Assembly (NCBI GenBank): GCA_038232515.1
Contig: JBBSHS010000090.1
Coordinates: forward strand, 1-9,734
DNA: 9,734 nucleotides
DNA from: JBBSHS01 sp038232515
GTDB lineage: Bacteria; Actinomycetota; Acidimicrobiia; Acidimicrobiales; JAUJNH01
Reading direction: 5' to 3'
A program made the position numbers and the translations under genes. The notes beneath the pieces were generated by a model. That model was not told the DNA's origin, ran no database searches, and saw nothing but the letters and a program-made list of their open reading frames with translations. This document shows, in pieces, positions 1-5,154 of this stretch (positions are counted from its first letter, which is position 1; each line of letters opens with the position of its first letter).

Positions 1-1
1 C

Positions 2-424
2 GGGGGCGGTCTGAGGGACCTGGCCCAGGAGCCCCTCGACGCCTACCGGACCATCTTCGAGGTCAACGCCGTGGCTCCCCTCGCATTGGTGCAGCTGGCC
101 CTGCCCGACCTGGTGGCCAACCACGGCGTGGTCGTGAACGTGAGCAGCGACGCGGCCGTGGAGGCCTACGAAGGATGGGGTGGGTACGGGTCGTCCAAGG
201 CGGCGCTCGACCATCTCACCCGCATCCTCGCCAAGGAGCACCCGGATGTGCACTTCTACGCCGTCGACCCGGGCGACATGCGCACCGAGCTGCACCAGCA
301 GGCCTTCCCGGGCGAGGACATCTCCGACCGGCCCGGGCCCGAGGTGAGCGTGCCGGGCGTGGTGGCCCTGCTCACCGGTGACCGCCCCAGCGGGCGGTAC
401 GTGGCCCGCCAGGTGGCATCGTGA
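2..424 (+). CDS. Short-chain dehydrogenase/reductase (SDR), 3' part only
   Basis: The reading frame is open from the left edge to the TGA at 422-424, so the gene starts outside the window and about 140 C-terminal residues are seen. The frame shows the second half of a classical SDR: an FEVNAVAP segment (helix with the conserved Asn), then VNVSS with the catalytic Ser, then YGSSKAAL, the Tyr-x3-Lys catalytic pair, and then DPGDMRT, the usual PG turn after beta-6. The family carries out NAD(P)-dependent oxidation or reduction of a hydroxyl or keto group in the cytoplasm. The N-terminal nucleotide-binding Gly motif lies off the window, so cofactor preference and substrate cannot be read. The C-terminal region after the PG turn is short. 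The stop overlaps the next gene's start as GTGA, so the two are probably co-transcribed. The family call is firm; the substrate is unknown. Confidence 0.9.
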   Translation, partial: GGGLRDLAQEPLDAYRTIFEVNAVAPLALVQLALPDLVANHGVVVNVSSDAAVEAYEGWGGYGSSKAALDHLTRILAKEHPDVHFYAVDPGDMRTELHQQAFPGEDISDRPGPEVSVPGVVALLTGDRPSGRYVARQVAS

Positions 425-1539
425 CGGTGACCGCCATCTCCGCCGCCGCCCCGCCGCCGGGGGAAGCGACGCCTGTGGGGGTGGCGGCGACCGACCCCGG
501 CGCCGGCGACCGGCTGGACTTCGAGCTGCCCCCCGAGCTCGAAGCGGCTGAGCCGGCCGAAGTGCGGGGGTGGGCCCGCGACGACGTGCGGCTCTTGGTG
601 GCGGAGCGCTCGACCGGTCGCATCGGCCACCACCACGTGACCGAGCTGCCGGGCCTGCTGCGGGCGGGCGACCTGCTGGTCGTCAACACCTCGGCCACCG
701 TCGCCGCCGCCCTGCCTGCCGTCACCGCCGACGGCCGCTCGCTGTGGCTCCACGTGTCCACCGCCCTGCCCCAGGACCTCTGGCTGGTGGAGCTGCGCCT
801 GCCGGCCGGGGCGTCGTCGACCCCGTACGGCGGGGGCGAGGCGGGCGACAGGCTGATGCTGCCCGATCATGCCGAGGCTGCGCTGCTGGCCCGCACCGGC
901 TCGCGGTTGTGGGTGGCCCGGCTCGAGCTGCCGGCGGGTACCGAGCTGTTCGATCTGATGGCCGGGCACGGCCGCCCGATCCGCTACGGCTACGTCAGCC
1001 GCGAGTGGCCGCTCAGCGCCTACCAGAACGTGTACGCCAGCGAGCCCGGCAGTGCCGAGATGCCCAGCGCCGGCCGGGCCTTCACGACCGACCTCATCAC
1101 CCGCCTTATGGCCGCCGGCATCGACGTCGCCCCGCTCGTCCTCCACACCGGTGTCTCGTCCCTCGAAGCCGGCGAAGCCCCATATCCCGAGCGATTCCGG
1201 GTGTCGGCCGACACCGCCCGCCGGGTCAACGGAGCACGGGCCGGCGGTGGGCGGGTCATCGCCGTCGGTACCACGCCGGTGCGGGCCCTGGAGACGGTGG
1301 TCGACGACCAGGGCCAGGTCCACCCGGGTGAAGGGTGGACCGACGTGGTGGTGACCCGGCAACGAGGTGTGAGCGCGGTGGACGGCCTGCTCACCGGTTG
1401 GCACGAGCCGAGGGCGAGCCATCTGGACATGATCGAGGCCGTGGCCGGGCGGCCCCTTCTCGAAGCCTCCTACGCCGCCGCCGTGGCCGCCCGCTATCGC
1501 TGGCACGAGTTCGGCGACCTCCATCTGCTGCTGCCGTAG
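421..1539 (+). CDS. QueA-like protein (S-adenosylmethionine:tRNA ribosyltransferase-isomerase family), diverged
   Basis: The protein has 372 residues and matches the QueA fold along its length. It has DFELPPEL near residue 33, GDLLVVNTSATV near 88, YQNVYASEPGSAEMPSAG near 201, VLHTGVSS near 240, IAVGTTPVRALE near 280, and a final HEFGDLHLLLP like the YGDAMFI end of QueA. True QueA transfers and rearranges the ribose of SAM onto 7-aminomethyl-7-deazaguanine in tRNA to make epoxyqueuosine. Here the NDTRV-PARL, AGLHF, GTFxPV...HxMHxE and NFHLPEST signatures are replaced (NTSATV-AAAL, AGRAF, SSLEAGEAPYPERF, GWHEPRAS), so the QueA reaction cannot be assumed. No other queuosine gene is in view. The GTG at 421 overlaps the SDR stop and leaves about 30 extra N-terminal residues. 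GTG at 475, with GGGGGAAG upstream, is an alternative start closer to the domain edge. The family is fairly certain; the activity is not. Confidence 0.85.
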   Translation: MTVTAISAAAPPPGEATPVGVAATDPGAGDRLDFELPPELEAAEPAEVRGWARDDVRLLVAERSTGRIGHHHVTELPGLLRAGDLLVVNTSATVAAALPAVTADGRSLWLHVSTALPQDLWLVELRLPAGASSTPYGGGEAGDRLMLPDHAEAALLARTGSRLWVARLELPAGTELFDLMAGHGRPIRYGYVSREWPLSAYQNVYASEPGSAEMPSAGRAFTTDLITRLMAAGIDVAPLVLHTGVSSLEAGEAPYPERFRVSADTARRVNGARAGGGRVIAVGTTPVRALETVVDDQGQVHPGEGWTDVVVTRQRGVSAVDGLLTGWHEPRASHLDMIEAVAGRPLLEASYAAAVAARYRWHEFGDLHLLLP

Positions 1540-1547
1540 CCGTCGCT

Positions 1548-1579
1548 CGGCCCAGCAGCCGAAGCCGCTGCGGTGGCCG
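1548..1579 (+). terminator. Candidate hairpin terminator after the QueA-like gene
   Basis: An imperfect hairpin lies 9 nt past the stop codon. The outer stem pairs 1548-1552 with 1575-1579 (5 bp, CGGCC/GGCCG), a small internal loop follows, and the inner stem pairs 1555-1559 with 1567-1571 (GCAGC/GCTGC) around a 7-nt loop. No T-run follows, so it would be a hairpin-only terminator of the kind proposed in high-GC actinobacteria. Its position between the QueA-like gene and the riboswitch leader fits a boundary between two transcription units. GC-rich DNA forms such stems by chance, so this is a weak call. Confidence 0.35.
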
Positions 1580-1670
1580 GTTAGGCGGGCCCGACGCTGG
1601 TCGCCGGCATGGGTGAGAGGAGCTCCGGGCCGTGCCAGGCCGGTCCGGGCGGCGGGACGGAGTAGTAGGG

Positions 1671-1826
1671 TCGGCGGCGGTGGCGCAGGGAAGCCGGTGG
1701 GAATCCGGGGCTGTCCCGCAACTGTGACCGAGGAGCGAGACCCACCGCCCGTCCGGCGCCCGAATGGGCCGGCCGAGCGGCGGTCGAGCCGTGATCCGGG
1801 AGCCAGAGACCTGTCCACCCCGGCTC
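1671..1826 (+). ncRNA. Cobalamin riboswitch aptamer
   Basis: The conserved core is readable in order: GGGAA at 1688-1692, CCGGTG, GAATCC at 1701-1706, a P5-like stem (1706-1709 with 1715-1718, loop GCTGT), CCCGCAACTGT at 1715-1725, and the B12 box AGCCAGAGACCTG at 1801-1813. Between core and B12 box is a peripheral arm: ACCGCC (1744-1749) pairs with GGCGGT (1779-1784) and encloses a second hairpin, GCCC-GAAT-GGGC (1758-1769). A closing P1-type stem is possible between GGTGG (1679-1683) and CCACC (1815-1819). The edges given are approximate. The family binds adenosylcobalamin or related forms and represses B12 synthesis or transport genes, which fits the cob operon directly downstream. A clear sigma-70-type promoter was not found; TAGTAG at 1663-1668 is the only -10-like string near the expected start. 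Confidence 0.93.
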
Positions 1827-1876
1827 GACGGACGGGCCGGTCGGGATGCGAGGACGTCGATGAAGCTGGCGCCGGG

Positions 1877-1897
1877 CTGCCGCCGTGAGGCGGCAGG
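1877..1897 (+). promoter_or_regulatory. Shine-Dalgarno-sequestering hairpin (riboswitch expression platform) and cobU RBS
   Basis: CTGCCGCC (1877-1884) and GGCGGCAG (1889-1896) form a perfect 8-bp stem closed by GTGA (1885-1888), a GNRA-type tetraloop. The stem ends one base before the ATG of cobU at 1898. The best Shine-Dalgarno match, GAGG at 1887-1890 (7 nt before the ATG), lies partly in the loop and partly in the 3' arm. Formation of the hairpin would therefore mask ribosome binding. No T-run follows, so translational rather than transcriptional control is the natural reading. That ligand binding favours this hairpin is inferred from how B12 riboswitches usually act. Confidence 0.7.
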
Positions 1898-2515
1898 ATG
1901 ATCACGTTCGTGCTCGGCGGCGCCCGCTCGGGCAAGTCGGCGGTGGCCGAGGGGTTGGCGGACCGTGCCGCCCGTGCTGCCCGCGGCCGGACTGAGGCTG
2001 AACCGGCTGCATCCGGCCGCCTCACCTATGTGGCCACCTGGGTGACCGATCCGGCCGATGCCGACATGGTGGCCCGCGTGGCCGCCCACCAGGCCCGTCG
2101 ACCGTCGAACTATGAGCTCGTCGAGGTCACCGACGGTGACCTGGCCGGCGCCCTGCGGGCCCTGGAAGGGACCGTCCTGGTGGACGCGCTGGGGACCTGG
2201 GTGGCGGCGGCCGACGGCTTCACGGTCGACGCCGAGGACCTGTGCTCGGCGCTCACCGCCCGGACGGGCGACACGATCGTGGTGAGCGAGGAGGTGGGGC
2301 TGGGGGTGCACCCGTCCACCCAGGGCGGCCGCCGCTTCCGGGATGAACTGGGTCTGCTCAACCTGGCGGTGGCGGCGGTGGCCGACCGGGCCCTCCTGGT
2401 GGTGGCGGGGCGGACCCTCGTGCTCGGCCGTCCCGAGAGCGGCGGCGCCGTCGACCCTGATCACGGTGACCCGGCGCCGTCCTCCTCGGGCGGGCCCGTC
2501 GAGGGCGACCGATGA
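1898..2515 (+). CDS. cobU: CobU: adenosylcobinamide kinase / adenosylcobinamide-phosphate guanylyltransferase
   Basis: The 205-residue cytoplasmic protein phosphorylates the aminopropanol arm of adenosylcobinamide and then transfers GMP to it, giving AdoCbi-GDP for CobS. The P-loop GGARSGKS sits at residues 7-14, TYVATW at 43-48, and DADMVARVAAHQARRP at 54-69. In that last block H64 aligns with the guanylylated His46 of the Salmonella enzyme. VLVDALGTWV follows, then VVSEEVGLGVHP and RRFRDELGLLN, both family hallmarks. Compared with compact CobU proteins there is an Ala/Arg/Glu-rich insertion at about residues 24-40 and a Gly/Pro/Ser-rich tail after LVVAGRTLVL. The ATG follows the riboswitch hairpin directly, making this the first gene of the operon and the controlled start. 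Its TGA overlaps the cobS start as ATGA. Confidence 0.96.
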   Translation: MITFVLGGARSGKSAVAEGLADRAARAARGRTEAEPAASGRLTYVATWVTDPADADMVARVAAHQARRPSNYELVEVTDGDLAGALRALEGTVLVDALGTWVAAADGFTVDAEDLCSALTARTGDTIVVSEEVGLGVHPSTQGGRRFRDELGLLNLAVAAVADRALLVVAGRTLVLGRPESGGAVDPDHGDPAPSSSGGPVEGDR

Positions 2516-3222
2516 AGGCGGCACTGGCCTTCCTCACGCCCCTGCCCGTTGGCGGCGCCCGCTCTCCGACGCCGGCCGCCATGCGCTGGTTCCCGGTCGT
2601 GGGAGCGGCCCTCGGCCTGGCCCTCGGAGGCCTTTGGTGGCTCTCGGCCCGCCTGTGGCCGATCCCGGTGGCCGCCGCCATCGTGGTGGTGGGCGACCTG
2701 GCGGTCACGGGGATGCTGCACTTCGACGGCCTGGTGGACGCGGCCGACGGACTGCTGTGCCACCTGGCGCCCGAGCACCGCCTGGCAGTGATGGCCGGTC
2801 CCGACGTCGGAGCCTTCGGCTTGGCCGCGGGCGCCTCGGCCCTCCTGCTGCGCTACAGCGCTCTGGTCGTCCTCCGCCCGGCGCCGCTACTGCTGGCTGG
2901 GCTGTGGTGCGCGTCGCGCACCGCCATGGTCGTGGTGGCCCGGGCCCTGCCCTACGTGCGGCCCGAAGGTGGTCTGGCGTCGGCCTTCCTGGGCGGCCGG
3001 TGGGCGCTGGTGGCCGTGGGCGGGCTGGCCGCATCGCTGGCCCTCGCCGGCCTGTGGCGGCTGGAGGCGGGCGGCGCTGCGGTGGCCGGCCTGGTCGTGG
3101 CCTCCGTGGGCGTGGCCGGGCTCGGGCGCCGCCGCCTGGGCGGCTTCACCGGCGACGTGTTGGGCGCCTGCGGAGTGGTGGGCGAGACGGTCGGCCTGCT
3201 GACGGCGGCGGCCAGGTGGTGA
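2512..3222 (+). CDS. cobS: CobS: adenosylcobinamide-GDP ribazoletransferase (cobalamin synthase)
   Basis: The 236-residue integral membrane enzyme joins AdoCbi-GDP with alpha-ribazole or its 5'-phosphate to make adenosylcobalamin or its phosphate. Family motifs are in order: FLTPLPV at residues 7-13, FPVVGAALG at 27-35, GMLHFDGLVDAADGL at 67-81 (Asp-rich, metal and substrate binding), MAGPDVGAFG at 94-103, and GGFTGDVLGA at 210-219. Several hydrophobic stretches (about 28-62, 103-131, 163-182, 188-204) fit a multi-pass protein. The length is normal. The start overlaps the cobU stop as ATGA, with GAGGG 7 nt upstream, so translation is probably coupled. It should not be confused with the unrelated CobS of the aerobic cobaltochelatase, which is an AAA+ protein. 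Confidence 0.96.
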   Translation: MKAALAFLTPLPVGGARSPTPAAMRWFPVVGAALGLALGGLWWLSARLWPIPVAAAIVVVGDLAVTGMLHFDGLVDAADGLLCHLAPEHRLAVMAGPDVGAFGLAAGASALLLRYSALVVLRPAPLLLAGLWCASRTAMVVVARALPYVRPEGGLASAFLGGRWALVAVGGLAASLALAGLWRLEAGGAAVAGLVVASVGVAGLGRRRLGGFTGDVLGACGVVGETVGLLTAAARW

Positions 3223-4190
3223 GGTCCATCGACCTGCGAAGGTGCCTGCAACCTGGCGGCCGACGGGGGCGGGCGGTGGCGGTGGCGGCCGGCGTGGTGG
3301 CCGACCGTCTGTTTGGCGAACCGCCCATCGTGCCCCATCCGGTGTCGCTGTACGGACAGGTCATGCGTCGGGTGGAGCGGCAGCTGTATGCCGACAGGCG
3401 CACGGCGGGCGCAGCCCACGCCGTCGTGGGCCTCGCCTTGGGCCTGACCGTCGGCGCGGCGGTGCCTTCGACGGCTGTGGCCTCGTACCTCTCGGTGGCG
3501 GGTCGGGCGCTGGGCGACGAGGCCCTGCGGGTTGGGGCGTGCCTCGATGCCGGCGATCTGGAGGGCGCACGCGCCGCCCTGCCGGCCCTGGTCGGCCGTG
3601 ATCCCACGGATCTCGACGAGAAGGAGGTCGCCCGGGCCGTGGTCGAGTCGGTGGCCGAGAACACGGTCGACGCCGTCGTGGCCCCGGCGCTCTGGGCACT
3701 GGCCGCCGGCGCCCCCGGGGCGGTCGGCTACCGGGCCTTGAACACCCTCGATTCCATGGTCGGCCATCGCAACGGTCGCTACCAGCGGTACGGCTTGGCG
3801 TCGGCCCGTCTCGACGACGCCGCCGCCTGGGCCCCGGCCCGGGTCACGGCCGCTCTCGTCGTGGTCGTACGCCCCGCCGCCGCCGCCGAGGTCTGGGCCA
3901 CCGTGTGCGGCGACGCTCCGGCTCACCCGTCGCCCAACGCGGGCGTGGCTGAAGCCGCGTTCGCCGCCGCCCTCGGGCTCAGGCTGGGCGGTCCCAGCCG
4001 CTACGGCGATCAGGTCGAGCTCCGCCCCCCGCTGGGCCACGGCCGCCCGCCTGAGCCCTCCGACATCGTCCGCGCCGTGGCTCTGTCGCGCCACGTCACC
4101 TATGCGCTGGTGGCGGTGCTGGTTGTCGGCGCCGCCGCCGGACGGCCCGGCCCGGGCTCGGCGCGAAGGGAGTGGTGGCAACGTGCCTGA
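3219..4190 (+). CDS. cbiB: CbiB (CobD of the aerobic nomenclature): adenosylcobinamide-phosphate synthase
   Basis: The 323-residue membrane protein attaches (R)-1-amino-2-propanol phosphate (or aminopropanol) to adenosylcobyric acid, giving adenosylcobinamide phosphate. Diagnostic segments are ADRLFGEPP at residues 28-36 with HPV at 40-42, then DLDEKEVARAVVESVAENTVD at 131-151 in pieces typical of the family, GYRALNTLDSMVGHRNGRY at 170-188, LDDAAAWAPAR at 198-208, and NAGVAEAAFAAALGLRLGG at 240-258. A final hydrophobic stretch lies at 293-307. I chose the GTG at 3219 because it overlaps the cobS stop as GTGA, like the other junctions. It gives an N-terminal basic stretch of about 18 residues that most CbiB proteins lack; GTG at 3276 would remove it and is the main alternative. 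The protein is the usual partner of the threonine-phosphate decarboxylase encoded next. Confidence 0.95.
   Translation: MRSIDLRRCLQPGGRRGRAVAVAAGVVADRLFGEPPIVPHPVSLYGQVMRRVERQLYADRRTAGAAHAVVGLALGLTVGAAVPSTAVASYLSVAGRALGDEALRVGACLDAGDLEGARAALPALVGRDPTDLDEKEVARAVVESVAENTVDAVVAPALWALAAGAPGAVGYRALNTLDSMVGHRNGRYQRYGLASARLDDAAAWAPARVTAALVVVVRPAAAAEVWATVCGDAPAHPSPNAGVAEAAFAAALGLRLGGPSRYGDQVELRPPLGHGRPPEPSDIVRAVALSRHVTYALVAVLVVGAAAGRPGPGSARREWWQRA
4166..4172 (+). promoter_or_regulatory. Ribosome binding site deciding the cobC-like start
   Basis: AAGGGAG lies inside the 3' end of cbiB, 10 nt before the GTG at 4183. It supports that GTG over an in-frame ATG at 4102, which would overlap cbiB by 89 bases and add a stretch unlike the family's N-terminus. 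Confidence 0.6.
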
Positions 4191-5154
4191 CGACGACGGC
4201 CCGGCGCCGGCCCGGGTCACTGACATCCCCGCCCCGGGGCCGCACGGCGGTGACGCCGAGGCCCTGGCCCGTCGGCTCGGTGTCGACCCCGGCGCTGTGC
4301 TCGACCTGTCGGCGTCGCTGAACCCGGTGGCGCCCGCCGTCGGGCCGGTGTTGGCTGGCCACCTCGACGCCGTGGGCCGCTACCCCGACCCGACGACGGC
4401 AACCCTGGCCCTGGCCGAGGCCATCGGCGTCGACGCCGGCCGGCTGCTGCTCACCAACGGCGGGGCCGAGGCCATCGCCCTGGTGGCGGCCGAGCTGGGC
4501 CCCGGCTGGGCCGACCATTGCGAGTTCTCGCTGTACCGCCGGCACCTACCTCGGCTCGATCCGGCCGGTGCCCGCTGGCGGAGTGATCCCCACAGTCCAC
4601 TGGGAGGGCTGGCCGGACCGGACGAGCGGGCCGACGTCTGGGACGAGGCCTTCTACCCGTTGGCCACCGGCCAGTGGACGGCCGGTCGCCACGACAGCGC
4701 CGGCGCCGTGACCATCGGCAGTCTCACCAAGCTGCTGGCCTGTCCCGGGTTGCGGGCCGGCTACGTCATCACCCCGTCGACCGGCCCGCGGGCCGGCACC
4801 GACCTGCGGGCCAGGCTGGTGGCCCGACAGGCCCGCTGGTCGGTCAACGGACTCGTGGCTGCGGCGCTGGCCGACCTGCTCGTGCCCGTCGACCTGGTCC
4901 TGTGGTCCAAGCAGGTGGCGCAACTGCGCCACGACCTGTGTTCGGTGCTGCGGGTCCACGGGTTCGAGCCATGCCCCAGCACCGCCAACTGGGTGCTGGT
5001 GCCCGGCAGCCCGGGACTGCGGTCCCGGCTGGCGGCGCGGCGCGTGCTGGTGCGCGACTGCGCCAGCTTCGGACTGCCCGACACCCATCGCATCGCCGTA
5101 CCAGGCGCCCGGGACCTCGAGCGGCTGGAGGCGGCGCTGTGCGGGGCGGGCTGA
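4183..5154 (+). CDS. cobC: CobC/CobD-like PLP enzyme, probable L-threonine-O-3-phosphate decarboxylase
   Basis: The 323-residue fold type I PLP protein belongs to the aminotransferase class I/II family. The family member in this pathway decarboxylates L-threonine-phosphate to (R)-1-amino-2-propanol phosphate, the substrate of CbiB, encoded just upstream. Visible features are the HGG signature of CobC/CobD at residues 21-23, DLSASLNP at 41-48, RYPDP at 66-70, TNGGAEAI at 91-98 (cofactor phosphate loop), DEAF at 154-157 (Asp to the pyridine nitrogen), SLTKLLACPGLRAGY at 180-194 with K183 as Schiff-base lysine, and the C-terminal HRIAVP at 302-307 with a substrate Arg. The usual NPxNPTG loop reads DPHSPLG (135-141), so the Asn that contacts the PLP hydroxyl appears to be Ser138. 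The protein is also slightly short. The start overlaps cbiB by 8 nt. Histidinol-phosphate aminotransferase is the nearest alternative family, but the HGG motif and context favour cobC. Confidence 0.88.
   Translation: MPDDDGPAPARVTDIPAPGPHGGDAEALARRLGVDPGAVLDLSASLNPVAPAVGPVLAGHLDAVGRYPDPTTATLALAEAIGVDAGRLLLTNGGAEAIALVAAELGPGWADHCEFSLYRRHLPRLDPAGARWRSDPHSPLGGLAGPDERADVWDEAFYPLATGQWTAGRHDSAGAVTIGSLTKLLACPGLRAGYVITPSTGPRAGTDLRARLVARQARWSVNGLVAAALADLLVPVDLVLWSKQVAQLRHDLCSVLRVHGFEPCPSTANWVLVPGSPGLRSRLAARRVLVRDCASFGLPDTHRIAVPGARDLERLEAALCGAG
5127..5131 (+). promoter_or_regulatory. Ribosome binding site deciding the cobQ start
   Basis: GGAGG lies within the last codons of the cobC-like gene, 7 nt before GTG at 5139. 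The competing ATG at 5154 has no comparable site at proper spacing. The GTG also supplies the few residues needed for the first beta-strand before the P-loop of CobQ. Confidence 0.6.

Noticed and set aside
1852..1858. Short palindrome GACGTC in the leader, a possible operator
   Set aside because: A single 6-bp palindrome in GC-rich DNA is expected by chance, and there is no second site or flanking symmetry.
1613..1888. 91-codon + strand frame across the leader, a possible leader peptide
   Set aside because: It runs through the conserved riboswitch core and B12 box, which explain the sequence, and its composition is Arg/Gly/Pro-rich without a motif. Its stop in the RBS hairpin loop looks accidental.
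1706..1890. Kissing-loop partner for the P5 loop (GCTGT, 1710-1714)
   Set aside because: I looked for the usual L5-L13 complement in the RBS hairpin. Its GTGA loop does not match, and no other convincing loop complement was seen, so none is annotated.
256..2025. 589-codon open frame on the minus strand across the SDR, QueA-like gene and riboswitch
   Set aside because: It is antisense to well-recognised genes and a riboswitch. It encodes low-complexity Arg/Gly/Pro/His-rich sequence with no family motif. Long antisense frames are expected at this GC content because stop codons are rare.
2343..3218. Upstream extension of the cbiB frame over cobU and cobS
   Set aside because: This part is out of frame with the clear CobU and CobS motifs and encodes Arg/Gly-rich filler. 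CbiB similarity begins only after about 3276, and the GTG at 3219 is the plausible start.
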